Part shown: piece by piece, positions 10,355-19,323 of the stretch
Position numbering within the stretch: the first letter of the stretch is position 1
Layout of the letters: the number at the start of each line of letters is the position of its first letter
Origin: Candidatus Thiodiazotropha endoloripes
GTDB taxonomy: Bacteria > Pseudomonadota > Gammaproteobacteria > Chromatiales > Chromatiaceae
DNA length: 64,000 nucleotides
Direction of reading: 5' to 3'
Assembly: GCF_001708965.1 (NCBI RefSeq)
Contig: NZ_LVJW01000006.1
Coordinates: forward strand, 1,529,970-1,593,969
Position numbers and translations under genes: made by a program
The notes under the pieces: generated by a model
What the model saw: the letters and a program-made list of their open reading frames with translations, nothing else
Told to the model about the DNA's origin: nothing
The model's database searches: none

Positions 10355-12490
10355 GTGCAGGGGAAGGTCTCAGCGGCGACTGATCCATGGTCCGGGCTTA
10401 CCGAAGATGAAATATTGCATCTGCGGGAAGTGATCGATGCCTGCGATGTGGGCCTCTGCCTGGTCGACCGCAACAAGCGAGCACTGATCTGGAACCCCTG
10501 GCTGGCAGATTATCTTGGTAATCCGCCACAGTTCGCTGAACACTCAACCATCGAAACCCTGATTCCGGCACTGTCGGGACCGAGATTCGATTATATGGTC
10601 CACCTGGCAGTCGCCCTGTCGCAGAAGCAGAGCGTGGAGGCGAGCAAAAAACAGGCGCAAATGTCGCGTCATCTTTTCAGTCTCGAGAATGGTCAGTTTT
10701 TAAGGGTCAGTGTGCGGCCCATGATGATGCATCCGGGCTTCTGCCTGGTACAGATCAATGAACTGGCGGCCGAGCAGAAAGCACCCGGTTCGTCAGGCTT
10801 GCGCGGACTCACGGAAAATCGCACCCAGGCGATACTCTCCTCGGTTGAGGATGCGGTCATTCTGGTCAATGCCGATGGAATGGTGGAGTTTGTCAATCTG
10901 GCCGCCGAGAGTATGACCGGCTTCCAGAGTCAACGCATATCCGGCCGTCCTCTGGCTGAGGTCTATCAGGTCTACGATGAAATGACTCAGTCGGCACCGT
11001 TGCTGACCCTCGAGCAGATCCTCGCCGATGACAGTCGGCAGCTGGTACTGGTTCATCGTGAGGGATTGACGATACCCATCCAGCAGACGATCACCCGCCT
11101 GAAGGGGGATGATGGTCAACTGGAAGGGTTTGTACTGGTTTTCAAGGATACCAGCCAGTCCCGCAAGTTGGCGGCCCAGCTGAATTGGCAGTCGACCCAT
11201 GATCCGGTCACCCGACTCTATAACCGGGTCGAATTCGATCGTCGACTCTCGCTGCTGCTGGATGAGACCCAGTTTGAAGATGAGCGGCACTGTCTGCTCT
11301 ATCTGGACATCGACCGCTTTATCATCGTCAACGATAACTGCGGTTACGCGGCGGGTGACGAGTTGCTGAGGCAGCTCGCCGCTCTGATCAAGCGTTCAAT
11401 CCGCAACAGTGATTTGATTGCCCGTCTGGGCGGGGATGAGTTCGGTATTCTGCTCAGTCAGTGCACACTGGAAGTGGCTGAGCGCATTGCCGAGACGATC
11501 CGCCAGGAGGTTCAGGCATTCCGCTTTGCCTGGGAGGGCAAGACCTTTTCCCAGAGTCTCAGCATCGGCATGGTGCCGATCGACAGACATAGCGAGAGTG
11601 TTGAGCAGATTCTCGGCTATGCGGATATCGCCTGCCTCACGGCGAAAGAGGAGGGGCGTAACAAAATCCATATCTACGATTCGGTGGACAGCTCCGCAGC
11701 CAGACGTCATGGCGAGACCCAGTGGGTGACCCGGATTCGGACCGCCCTGGAAGAGGACCGTTTTACACTCTATGTGCAGCCGATTTCATCCCTCAGTGGT
11801 GAGGATGGGGTGCAGGAGCATGTGGAGGTGCTGATCCGCCTGCTCGATGAGGATGAAAATCTGATACCGCCAGGGGCCTTCATTCCCGCTGCAGAACGAT
11901 TCGGTCTGATGCCTGCGGTCGATCATTGGGTGGTGGACCAGGTGGCTCGCTTCATCACCCAAAATCGCCACTCCTGTCTGACGGCCGGACGTCGCTTTTT
12001 CGTCAATCTCTCCGGTCATTCAGTCTGTGATGATGAGTTTCTGCAGTGGATTCTGCTGACCATCAGGGAGCGGGATATACCCGCTGGCATGCTCTGTTTC
12101 GAAGTCACCGAAACCGCCGCCATCTCCAATCTCACCTCGGCGGAACATTTCATGCGCACCCTGCAGCGTTATGGCTGTGAATTCGCCCTGGACGATTTTG
12201 GCAGCGGCCTCTCCTCCTTCGGTTATCTGAAGCATCTGCCGGTAGAGTATCTGAAAATCGACGGCGCTTTCGTTCACGACATGCTTGAGAATGCGATCGA
12301 CGAATCGATGGTGGAGGCGATCAATCGCATCGGCCACATCATGGGGCTGGAGACCATCGCTGAGTTTGTCGAAACCGGGGAGATTCTGCAGCGACTCGAG
12401 GCGATCGGGGTCGACTTTGTCCAGGGATATGGGGTTTGCCGGCCCTTCCCCATCAAGCGCCTGTTGGAAGCCACTCAGGCAGCCGAATAG
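10355..12490 (+). CDS. PAS-PAS-GGDEF-EAL c-di-GMP enzyme
   Basis: A 711-aa cytoplasmic protein with no membrane segment. Order: PAS-7-like N-terminal sensor (about 20-110, VIDACDVGLCLVDRNKRALIWN), second PAS (about 155-270, ILSSVEDAVILVNADGMVEFVN), GGDEF domain (about 285-445) and EAL domain (about 460-705). The cyclase site RLGGDEF is intact, as is the product-inhibition motif RNSD five residues before it. In the EAL domain the signature reads EVL instead of EAL, but the metal-binding Glu is kept and DDFGSG is present, so phosphodiesterase activity is possible. Start is a GTG with AGGG about 9 nt upstream. Possibly under sigma-28 control. Net activity cannot be predicted. Confidence 0.92.
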   Translation: MQGKVSAATDPWSGLTEDEILHLREVIDACDVGLCLVDRNKRALIWNPWLADYLGNPPQFAEHSTIETLIPALSGPRFDYMVHLAVALSQKQSVEASKKQAQMSRHLFSLENGQFLRVSVRPMMMHPGFCLVQINELAAEQKAPGSSGLRGLTENRTQAILSSVEDAVILVNADGMVEFVNLAAESMTGFQSQRISGRPLAEVYQVYDEMTQSAPLLTLEQILADDSRQLVLVHREGLTIPIQQTITRLKGDDGQLEGFVLVFKDTSQSRKLAAQLNWQSTHDPVTRLYNRVEFDRRLSLLLDETQFEDERHCLLYLDIDRFIIVNDNCGYAAGDELLRQLAALIKRSIRNSDLIARLGGDEFGILLSQCTLEVAERIAETIRQEVQAFRFAWEGKTFSQSLSIGMVPIDRHSESVEQILGYADIACLTAKEEGRNKIHIYDSVDSSAARRHGETQWVTRIRTALEEDRFTLYVQPISSLSGEDGVQEHVEVLIRLLDEDENLIPPGAFIPAAERFGLMPAVDHWVVDQVARFITQNRHSCLTAGRRFFVNLSGHSVCDDEFLQWILLTIRERDIPAGMLCFEVTETAAISNLTSAEHFMRTLQRYGCEFALDDFGSGLSSFGYLKHLPVEYLKIDGAFVHDMLENAIDESMVEAINRIGHIMGLETIAEFVETGEILQRLEAIGVDFVQGYGVCRPFPIKRLLEATQAAE

Positions 12491-12528
12491 TTCACTTTCA
12501 AGCTGCTAACCTGGCTGCTTAACAGGCC

Positions 12529-15408
12529 CTAGAGCGTAACCACCAGTCGTACTGCATCCAGGCGCAGGCGTGTTGACTGCAACTGTTGATGCAGCGCCAT
12601 CCCCTGCTGTTGCAGCATCTCGATCTCTTCACCGCGCACCGAAGGGTTGTGTTTTTTCAATGCCTGCATGCGCTGAATCTCGGTTGTGTAGTATTTCATC
12701 ATTTTTGCCGCTGACTGTTTCACCTGCTCATCCACCAGATTGGCCGCGGCCTCTTCCGCCGCCGCGATCAGCGAACGCAACTGTGACCGATAGCTGTTGA
12801 TCACTGGCAGCAGGGCTTTGCGATCCAGCTCCTCGGCATGTTCGAGCAGTGTGTCGCAGTCTGCCAGATGGTCGAGTCGTCGGCCTTCGGCATCGATCAG
12901 GATGCGGTTTGAAGTGGTTGGCAGAAAGCGGCCTACCTGGAGCTTTCTGGGCGCCGGACACTCCACCACAAACAGGCACTCCAGCAGCAGCTGTGCTTTT
13001 TTGAGTTTCGGGTGTTTGCAGGCCATTGCCGTGCTGTTACCGGTCTGGATACTGACTACCTGATCCATGGCGTTACGCACCAGCGGGTGTTCCCAGGTAA
13101 GAAAGTGGCGCTCTTCATGGCTCAGGGCGTCACGCCGACTGTAGGTGGCAGTCAGACCGTCGGCGGGCAGACCGGGTAACGAACCGGCAATCACCTGCTC
13201 GCCGGGACGCAGGATCAGGCCCGCCTCTCCCAGCTCTTCCGTTTCGATGTTGTAACAGTCAAACAGCCGTTGGAGATAGTCTGGCAGCCGCTTCGAGTCG
13301 TCCTGTTCGGACAACTGCTCGACCAGCTGGCTGGCAATGGGTTGCCGGCAGGCGCCAAGCTCAAGCAGGTGGTCGCGCCCCTGCTGCAGGCGCAGCTGTA
13401 TCTGCTGTTTCAACTCACGGGTGCGTTGAATCAGATCCGCCAGAGGGGCTGGCTCCGGCTTCTCTTCGATCAGTTGCCAGAGTTCGCCGCCGAGCTGCTC
13501 GCTGATCTGTTGAGCGCCGGGCACATGCTGACGAAAGGCGTCCAGGCCATCCCGGTACCAGTGCAGCATCACCGACTGGGGGCCAGGCTCCATGTAGGGC
13601 TGATGGATGGTGACGGTCTGTTGCTGACCGATCCGGTCGAGACGGCCGATGCGCTGTTCCAGCAGATCGGGATCCGCTGGCAGGTCGAACAGAATCAGGT
13701 GGTGGGCAAATTGAAAATTACGTCCTTCGCTGCCGATTTCCGAACAGATCAGCAGCCGGGCTCCTTGCGGGTCGGCAAACCAGGCGGCCGCCCGGTCCCG
13801 CTCCACAATCGTCATATCCTGATGGAAAACCCCGACGGAGATACCGGACAGGTTACGAACCGCCTGCTGCAGCTCCACAGCGCTCTGATCATGGCTGCAG
13901 ATCAACAGGAACTTGTTGTCGGTCTGCTTGCGTAGCAGCTCGATCAGCCAGGATACCCTGGGGTCCAGCTGCCACCAGTCAGGGTGGCCCTGCTCGCTGT
14001 AGAGGCGTTCCGGGGTGAGTCGCAGGTTGGCCGATGGGATTCCGCTCTGCTGCAGTGCGACCCCGTACTCTTCGGGCATCGGCAGCGGGTAGGCGATCAG
14101 CTCTCTGGTTGGAAAACCGCTGATACGGGCGCGGGTATTGCGGAACAGTACCCGTCCGGTGCCATGTCGGTCGAGCAGGCTGTTGATCAGGCTCTCTCTC
14201 GCTTCGTTTCGTTCAGCCGGATCCCGGGTCGGATCGTTGAGCAGACCCAGCAGTGGCATGCTTTCGGACTCATCCAGTTTACTCAACAGCGCCTGAGTGG
14301 CTTTCTCGGGCAGTGGCTCCTCCCGCAACAGATGCTCCACGGCTTCCGCAACCGGCTGATAGTGCTGCTCTTCCTGGAGGAAGCTCTGTAGATCGTAGTA
14401 GCGATCCGGGTCGAGCAGGCGCAACCGGGCAAAATGGCCGGCCTGACCGAGCTGTTCCGGGGTGGCGGTCAACAGCAGTACCCCGGGTGTGCGCAATGAG
14501 AGTGCTTCGACCAGCAGATACTCTGCACTGGGATCCTCTTCCGACCAGGTCAGGTGGTGTGCCTCATCGACGATCAGCAGATCCCACTCCCCATCCAGTG
14601 CCTGGGTGAGACGGGCCGGGTTGTGGTGAAAAAGATTCAGACTGCAGAGCACCAGCTGTTCCGCATGGAACGGGTTGTCCGCCTGCCCCGAGTCCTGAAT
14701 GGCCTGGCAGGTCTCTTCATCGAGAATGCGGAATTTCAGATTGAAGCGTCGCAACAGCTCAACCAGCCACTGATGGACCAGAGGGTCCGGCACCAGGATC
14801 AATACCCTGCTGGCCCGTCCGGTCAGCAGTTGCTGGTGGAGAATCAGGCAGGCCTCGATGGTTTTTCCCAGGCCCACTTCGTCAGCCAGCAGCACCCTGG
14901 GTACCGGTCGTCCAGCCACCTCATGGGCGATATAGAGCTGATGAGGGATCAGATCGATACGCGGGCCGACCAGGCCGAGCAGCGAGGATTGCTGCTGTTT
15001 ACCCAGGTGGCTGAGGGTCTGCTGGCGCAGGTTGAACCAGTGGGGGGGGTCGATCTGACCGGTGAGCAGCCGCTGTTTGGGCTGATCGATGCGCAGGGTG
15101 TCACTCAACTCCAGCTCTTCAAGACGTACCTGACTGCCATCGGGTCGTTCACCCAGATAGGTGATCAGGCCGTCATTGAGCAGGGTCTGACGGATGCTCA
15201 TCTGCCAGCCTTCACGACTCTCGATCTGGTCGCCGGCGGTAAACGCCACCCGGGTCAGAGGGGCCCCCTCAATGGCGTAGACCCGGCTCTCGTCGATGGC
15301 CGGGAAGTGGATGGTGACCCGGCGGCCTTCGCAGCCGGTAATTACCCCCAGACCGAGTTCCGATTCCGTGTCACTGATCCAGCGCTGACCCGGCAGAAAA
15401 GATGGCAT
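12529..15408 (-). CDS. rapA: RNA polymerase-associated ATPase RapA
   Basis: A 959-aa Snf2-type ATPase that recycles stalled RNA polymerase. It begins MPSFLPGQRWISDTESELGL, nearly the E. coli RapA N-terminus (two Tudor-like domains). The helicase motifs are ADEVGLGKTIEA (Walker A, about residue 180), VDEAHH (Walker B), LLLTATPEQLG and, in the second RecA lobe, CSEIGSEGRNFQFA and EQRIGRLDRIGQ. The C-terminal helical region ends in RLDAVRLVV like E. coli (968 aa). The frame is open 78 codons further upstream, but GCAGGA lies 8 nt before the ATG at 15408, so that start is preferred. It is convergent with the GGDEF-EAL gene, leaving 38 bp between stops. Confidence 0.96.
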   Translation of the reverse strand: MPSFLPGQRWISDTESELGLGVITGCEGRRVTIHFPAIDESRVYAIEGAPLTRVAFTAGDQIESREGWQMSIRQTLLNDGLITYLGERPDGSQVRLEELELSDTLRIDQPKQRLLTGQIDPPHWFNLRQQTLSHLGKQQQSSLLGLVGPRIDLIPHQLYIAHEVAGRPVPRVLLADEVGLGKTIEACLILHQQLLTGRASRVLILVPDPLVHQWLVELLRRFNLKFRILDEETCQAIQDSGQADNPFHAEQLVLCSLNLFHHNPARLTQALDGEWDLLIVDEAHHLTWSEEDPSAEYLLVEALSLRTPGVLLLTATPEQLGQAGHFARLRLLDPDRYYDLQSFLQEEQHYQPVAEAVEHLLREEPLPEKATQALLSKLDESESMPLLGLLNDPTRDPAERNEARESLINSLLDRHGTGRVLFRNTRARISGFPTRELIAYPLPMPEEYGVALQQSGIPSANLRLTPERLYSEQGHPDWWQLDPRVSWLIELLRKQTDNKFLLICSHDQSAVELQQAVRNLSGISVGVFHQDMTIVERDRAAAWFADPQGARLLICSEIGSEGRNFQFAHHLILFDLPADPDLLEQRIGRLDRIGQQQTVTIHQPYMEPGPQSVMLHWYRDGLDAFRQHVPGAQQISEQLGGELWQLIEEKPEPAPLADLIQRTRELKQQIQLRLQQGRDHLLELGACRQPIASQLVEQLSEQDDSKRLPDYLQRLFDCYNIETEELGEAGLILRPGEQVIAGSLPGLPADGLTATYSRRDALSHEERHFLTWEHPLVRNAMDQVVSIQTGNSTAMACKHPKLKKAQLLLECLFVVECPAPRKLQVGRFLPTTSNRILIDAEGRRLDHLADCDTLLEHAEELDRKALLPVINSYRSQLRSLIAAAEEAAANLVDEQVKQSAAKMMKYYTTEIQRMQALKKHNPSVRGEEIEMLQQQGMALHQQLQSTRLRLDAVRLVVTL

Positions 15409-15553
15409 AGTCATGGTCCTGCAAAAAAGGGGCTGATGATAATGGCTATCGGTATGCTTTAACACCCTGGTGTTAATGGTAACCCGGTTGTCAGGCCTCA
15501 GTTTGGTCTTCTCTGATATGATTGCCTCACCCTGAATAACGAGAATAGATGTT

Positions 15554-16078
15554 GTGGAAGCGATATTTGAAAAATTACTCTGGAACAGCCGGCTGATTGT
15601 CCTGGCCGCTGTGGTTGCCAGCCTGGCAGCAGCCGTTGCCATGTTCTATATGGCCTCTGTGGATGCCTTCTACATGATCAGCCATTTAGGTCACTACGCC
15701 TCGCCGGCCCTGACGGGCGAGGAGCGGGTGGCGCTGCGTTCAACCACGGTGACCCATGTGGTGGAGATTGTGGATGGCTATCTGTTGGCGACTGTGCTGT
15801 TGATCTTCTCATTGGGTCTGTATGAGCTGTTCATCAGCAAGATCGATCATGCCGAGGGTTCGGACAGCGCCTCAAACGTGTTGATGATCACCAGCCTGGA
15901 TGACCTGAAGAGCCGCCTGGCCAAAGTGGTGATGATGATCCTGGTGGTACGTTATTTCGAATTCGCCCTCAGTATGGAGTTCACCACCCCGCTGGACCTG
16001 CTGCAGTTCGCTGGCGGAATCGCTCTGCTCGGGCTCGCCCTCTATCTGTCCCACATGGCGGATAAGAGTGGTCACTGA
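15554..16078 (+). CDS. UPF0114 (YqhA-like) inner membrane protein
   Basis: A 174-aa protein with four hydrophobic segments (about 14-34, 68-92, 118-140 and 145-165) and the YqhA-family features FYMASVDAF, VEIVDGYLLATVLLIFSLGLYELFIS and DLKSRLAKVVMMILVV. The function of UPF0114 is unknown. The start is a GTG; a weak GAG-rich ribosome site precedes it. It is divergent from rapA with 145 bp between starts, and it is followed almost without gap by the DUF123 reading frame. Confidence 0.85.
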   Translation: MEAIFEKLLWNSRLIVLAAVVASLAAAVAMFYMASVDAFYMISHLGHYASPALTGEERVALRSTTVTHVVEIVDGYLLATVLLIFSLGLYELFISKIDHAEGSDSASNVLMITSLDDLKSRLAKVVMMILVVRYFEFALSMEFTTPLDLLQFAGGIALLGLALYLSHMADKSGH

Positions 16079-16182
16079 GCGATCTCTCAGCTGAGGCTCT
16101 GGCGATCATCGGGATCTCCCCCAAGCCGCCTGGCAGGGCTTCACGCTGTGGACTTGCCCAGGCAAAGTCCCCCGGGACCTAT

Positions 16183-16608
16183 GTGTTGCTTTTGCATAAT
16201 CCCAGGCGCCATCAGATCCAGGTGGGTCGTCTGGGGCTGTGCGATTTCATCCGCGGCTGGTATCTCTACGTCGGCAGCGCTTTCGGCCCCGGCGGGGTGG
16301 CTGCGCGCTGCGCTCACCACCGGCGGATCAGCCCGCGCCCCCGCTGGCATATCGACTATTTACGGGCGGTGACCAATCTGCGCCAGATCTGGTATAGCAA
16401 TGATCCCAGGCAGCGGGAACATCAATGGGCAGCCCTGCTCGGCGAACCGCTCGGATTTGCCCAGCCGATGGGTGGATTCGGCTCATCTGACTGTGACTGC
16501 GGGAGTCACCTCTTTATTTCTGCGGTCAAACCCGATTGGAAGAGATTTGCGGTACTTGCTGGTGAACGTTTGAGCGATCAACAGGTGATTAATTGTGAAA
16601 TTGTTTAA
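16183..16608 (+). CDS. DUF123 / GIY-YIG-like nuclease family protein
   Basis: A protein of at least 141 aa with the DUF123 pattern: VGRLGLCDFIRGWYLYVGSA, FGPGGVAARCAHH and WHIDYLRAV, followed by a CDCGSHLF cysteine motif. DUF123 is related to GIY-YIG nucleases and is sometimes fused to endonuclease III. The only standard start is the GTG at 16183, but the family's conserved beginning (PGTYVLLL) extends three residues before it, and the frame is open from 16066. The true start may therefore be a non-standard codon upstream, possibly coupled to the UPF0114 gene that ends at 16078. Function unproven. Confidence 0.7.
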   Translation: MLLLHNPRRHQIQVGRLGLCDFIRGWYLYVGSAFGPGGVAARCAHHRRISPRPRWHIDYLRAVTNLRQIWYSNDPRQREHQWAALLGEPLGFAQPMGGFGSSDCDCGSHLFISAVKPDWKRFAVLAGERLSDQQVINCEIV

Positions 16609-16655
16609 TTGACAATTATCCTTTATAGGCAATTTACTTATGTTTAACGTATAAT
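16609..16655 (+). promoter_or_regulatory. AT-rich promoter region of the cytochrome gene
   Basis: TTGACA (16609-16614) and a perfect TATAAT (16650-16655) lie upstream of the cytochrome gene, but they are 35 bp apart and therefore cannot form one sigma-70 promoter. TATAAT is the better candidate -10. Confidence 0.3.
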
Positions 16656-16738
16656 CCAGCATTTTTGTGGGAACGGACTCTGTGAAATCAACCCCGCAGC
16701 TGTATTTATCTAACCGAACTATTGAGGATAAACTCCTG

Positions 16739-17062
16739 ATGAATAAGATGAAATCATATTTGCTGGCTACCAGCGCTTCTGTTCTTGCTCTTGGTGCTGT
16801 TGCGACTGCATCTGCCGATCCTGTTGCTCTGGCAACCCAGCGTGGCTGCATGGCATGCCACCAGATTGAAACCAAGGTTGTTGGTCCTGCCTACAAAGAA
16901 GTGGCTGCAAAGTACAAAGGCCAGGCTGATGCTGTAGCGGCACTCTCTGCCAAGGTCAAAGCCGGCGGTTCCGGTGTCTGGGGCCCAGTACCCATGCCAC
17001 CTAACGCCCATGTCAGCGACGAAGACATCAAAGTCATCGTAGAGTGGGTCATGAGCCTCTGA
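16739..17062 (+). CDS. Periplasmic class I cytochrome c (c-551/c5-like)
   Basis: A 107-aa precursor. Residues 1-25 are a signal peptide (positive MNKMKSY then hydrophobic, cleavage after ASA). The mature part of about 82 aa has one heme site CMACH and a distal axial Met in PVPMPPN, the layout of cytochrome c-551/c-8 electron carriers that donate to cytochrome oxidases or cd1 nitrite reductase. The frame opens 24 codons upstream, but the signal peptide fixes the start near 16739. A strong terminator follows, so it is transcribed alone. Confidence 0.93.
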   Translation: MNKMKSYLLATSASVLALGAVATASADPVALATQRGCMACHQIETKVVGPAYKEVAAKYKGQADAVAALSAKVKAGGSGVWGPVPMPPNAHVSDEDIKVIVEWVMSL

Positions 17063-17072
17063 TTCGAGCTGC

Positions 17073-17132
17073 TTAACGGCCCTCCCGGCCGTTAAGAGAA
17101 AAAGCGCCTGGCAGATGCCGGCGCTTTTTTTT
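17073..17132 (+). terminator. Tandem hairpins ending in a T-run after the cytochrome gene
   Basis: A first hairpin, TTAACGGCC-ctccc-GGCCGTTAA (17073-17095), is followed by AAGCGCC...GGCGCTT (17102-17126) and eight Ts to 17132. The second is a canonical Rho-independent terminator. Confidence 0.9.
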
Positions 17133-17234
17133 GCCTGTTGTTCGGTTCAATTGACCCCTCAGCTGGCCCCGATAGCAGGGTCATATGCCCTGAATGGGCC
17201 ATTTGACACACTTTTTTTCAATTTTTCTTGTGGA

Positions 17235-17261
17235 TTGATTGCGCGGGATTGCCTTTATAAT
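17235..17261 (+). promoter_or_regulatory. Possible promoter for the copper chaperone gene
   Basis: TTGATT (17235-17240) and TATAAT (17256-17261) with a 15-bp spacer, about 120 bp before the start at 17385. The short spacer makes this tentative. Nothing else is visible in the 17133-17384 gap. Confidence 0.3.
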
Positions 17262-17384
17262 CTCTTTAATGCCATGCTCCCGGGCCACGAGAATATAATC
17301 TTGTTGAATAATTCGGTGGTTGACCCTGTCAGCAATCTGGCTGTCAGCCTCCCTGATAAAAAACTGTGTTCACTGGAGAAAGAG

Positions 17385-17861
17385 ATGAGCTTGCAACGTT
17401 TGCTTCCGATCCTTGGCTTTTGCCTGTTTTTCATGAGTCAGCAGCTGATGGCCGGTTCCGCCGTGATGGCTGACGATCCCTATGTCCGCGCTGTACCACC
17501 CGGCCAGCCGAATTCCGCCTCATTCATGACCCTGCATAACATGGGTAAAAAGGATCTTGCTCTGGTTAGCGCCAGCAGCAGTGCCGCTGAGGTTGTCGAG
17601 CTGCATACCCACACCATGGAAGATGGCATGATGCGGATGCGTAAAGTGGAAAAGATCGATCTGCCTGCCGACCAGAAAATCAGCCTGAAGCCGGGTGGCC
17701 TGCATGTCATGCTGATCGGCTTGAAGCAGAAACTTGTGCCGGGTGAGAAGATCGGCCTGACGCTCAACTTTGACGATGGATCGGAGCTCAAATTGGATGC
17801 CCCGGTGCGCAAGTTGCGTATGAAGATGAAGCATTCCGACCATGGCAGTCACAACCACTGA
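17385..17861 (+). CDS. PCu(A)C periplasmic copper chaperone
   Basis: A 158-aa protein with a signal peptide (MSLQRLLPILGFCLFFMSQQLMA) and the PCu(A)C fold that delivers Cu(I) to the CuA site of cytochrome oxidase. The family metal motif H-(x)n-M-(x)n-HxM is visible as HTHTMEDGMM ... GLHVMLIGL, and SASFMTLHN is the typical first strand. The C-terminus is His-rich (MKHSDHGSHNH), a possible extra copper site. GGAGAAAGAG precedes the ATG. Neighbouring a cytochrome c gene fits a role in oxidase biogenesis. Confidence 0.9.
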   Translation: MSLQRLLPILGFCLFFMSQQLMAGSAVMADDPYVRAVPPGQPNSASFMTLHNMGKKDLALVSASSSAAEVVELHTHTMEDGMMRMRKVEKIDLPADQKISLKPGGLHVMLIGLKQKLVPGEKIGLTLNFDDGSELKLDAPVRKLRMKMKHSDHGSHNH

Positions 17862-17928
17862 GCTGCAGTGGGTTGATCTGGTTAGAGTTTGTTGCGGGTT
17901 TAGATCCCAAAGTGAAGGTGAATTCAGC

Positions 17929-17964
17929 AGGGCCTATTGGATTCGTGTTAACAGGCCCTAGCCA
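17929..17964. repeat. Interspersed repeat copy A (GTTCGTGTTAACAGGCC family)
   Basis: AGGGCCT (17929-17935) and AGGCCCT (17953-17959) are inverted arms around TTGGATTCGTGTTAAC. A closely similar sequence occurs at 27176-27210, and a partial copy (GCTTAACAGGCCCTAG) lies at about 12518-12533. All copies are intergenic at the 3' ends of genes. Confidence 0.5.
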
Positions 17965-18051
17965 CGGCGTCAGCTGTCCGGGTGTGGCCATCTGGCCCAG
18001 GTCACCCTATGACGGCAGAGTCTCAATGGGGTCTGACCGGGGGTTGTTTGG

Positions 18052-19083
18052 ATGAAACAGTCTCCCATGGAATCCCGCGCCGCTATGCAGCAGGCATTTG
18101 CTTCCGGTCTCGAACGTCTGCTTCAACAGCCTGGGCTCGGCAGCTATATCCTGGTACATGCCAATGCCAGTTTCGATGCTGAGATCTATCAATCCCTGAA
18201 AAGCCAGCTTGGTCGTCGCTTTGATCAACACGCAGAATATTGCCGCCTGACCCTGAGTGAGGGACGGGAGTTGGTCGGGGCTGCCGATGACAATCTGGTG
18301 TTTCTGAAATTGATGGCTATCGGGTTCGAGGGCGTGCATGCGGCTGAATTCCGCAATGAGGCGGATTGGGAGCTGCAGTTCAACCATATCCGCGCCTTTC
18401 GTCCCTCACGAATGACCAGTGAGCCTGCGCTCGGTATCAGCCGTCCTTTCGATCCCAACGGATTTCATTTCAATAAACCCTTTCTGCGCAGAGAGGCCTT
18501 CTGGAGAGGCGATCTGCACGGTGTGGAAGTGGAGCTTATGTATAACAAGTTCCCCTTTGTGCCGATGCACTGCCTGCTGGTTCCGGATCGCACCCGGCGC
18601 CTCCCCCAGCTGTTGACCCGCAAATACCACGACTATGTCTGGGAACTGGCTGAACGGTTGTGGAGCGGCCTGCCTGGTGTCGGTATCGCCTACAACAGTT
18701 TTGCCGCCTTTGCCTCGGTCAATCATCTTCACTTTCAGCTCTTCATCAGGCCCCAGCCGCTGCCGCTGATGGGCGATCACTGGCGGCACAATGGCGGAGA
18801 ACGGGACTACCCGCTGAATTGCGAAATCTATGAATCTGCCGCTGAGGCTTGGCAGCGGATTGAGTCACTGCACCGCTCGGAGATCAGCTATAACCTGATC
18901 TACCAGCCCGGCCGGCTCTACTGCATACCCAGGAAACGTCAGGGGAGTTATCAGCACCAGCCCTGGACCAGAGGATTTGCCTGGTATGAGCTGGCCGGGG
19001 GGTTCACGACCTTCAGTCGGTCTGATTTCGATACCCTGGACGCCGATGCAATCATCCATGAGCTTGTCAAGCTGCGGCCGTAA
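18052..19083 (+). CDS. HIT-superfamily phosphorylase/nucleotidyltransferase (GDP-hexose phosphorylase-like)
   Basis: A 343-aa protein. The catalytic histidine triad variant is VNHLHFQLFI (about residues 222-231), i.e. H-x-H-x-Q as in the GalT/Apa branch of the HIT superfamily, where the second His forms a covalent nucleotidyl intermediate. The context (NSFAAFASVNHLHFQ, preceded by YNKFPFVPMHCLLVPD) resembles plant VTC2/animal GDPGP1 GDP-hexose phosphorylases and Ap4A phosphorylases. The substrate cannot be decided. The start at 18052 has a G-run 8 nt upstream; a second ATG is at 18067. It is a single gene with no obvious pathway partners nearby. Confidence 0.8.
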   Translation: MKQSPMESRAAMQQAFASGLERLLQQPGLGSYILVHANASFDAEIYQSLKSQLGRRFDQHAEYCRLTLSEGRELVGAADDNLVFLKLMAIGFEGVHAAEFRNEADWELQFNHIRAFRPSRMTSEPALGISRPFDPNGFHFNKPFLRREAFWRGDLHGVEVELMYNKFPFVPMHCLLVPDRTRRLPQLLTRKYHDYVWELAERLWSGLPGVGIAYNSFAAFASVNHLHFQLFIRPQPLPLMGDHWRHNGGERDYPLNCEIYESAAEAWQRIESLHRSEISYNLIYQPGRLYCIPRKRQGSYQHQPWTRGFAWYELAGGFTTFSRSDFDTLDADAIIHELVKLRP

Positions 19084-19092
19084 TCTGTCGGT

Positions 19093-19323
19093 TCAGGTCA
19101 GCCAGTGGACCAGATAGTAGAGACGAAACCCCTCGGATGAGCGGGATGGGCCGTTGACCTGTGCCGCGTGGAGGTTCTGCTGTTCACCGGCCTTCTGGAT
19201 CGCCTCTTCCGCCGATGAGGCGAGGGTGACGCAATTCTCCGGAAAACGGTCCCGGCGTCGGCTGGGGGTGTAGATGACCGCATAACTGGTGCGCACGATC
19301 GAGTGGTCCGGATCTTTCTGCAT
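19093..19323 (-). CDS. Small hypothetical protein
   Basis: A 76-aa protein, convergent with the HIT-like gene (stops 10 bp apart). Protein-like composition: TSYAVIYTPSRRRDRFPENC, SSAEEAIQKAGEQQ and GFRLYYLVHWLT suggest a small alpha/beta fold with an amphipathic helix. No domain recognised. An AGG lies about 10 nt before the ATG. Its frame has the best coding character in this stretch; a longer overlapping minus-strand frame looks spurious. Confidence 0.6.
   Translation of the reverse strand: MQKDPDHSIVRTSYAVIYTPSRRRDRFPENCVTLASSAEEAIQKAGEQQNLHAAQVNGPSRSSEGFRLYYLVHWLT

Noticed and set aside
16609-16622. TTGACAATTATCC as an FNR box
   Set aside because: The right half (ATCCT) matches only three of five positions of ATCAA.
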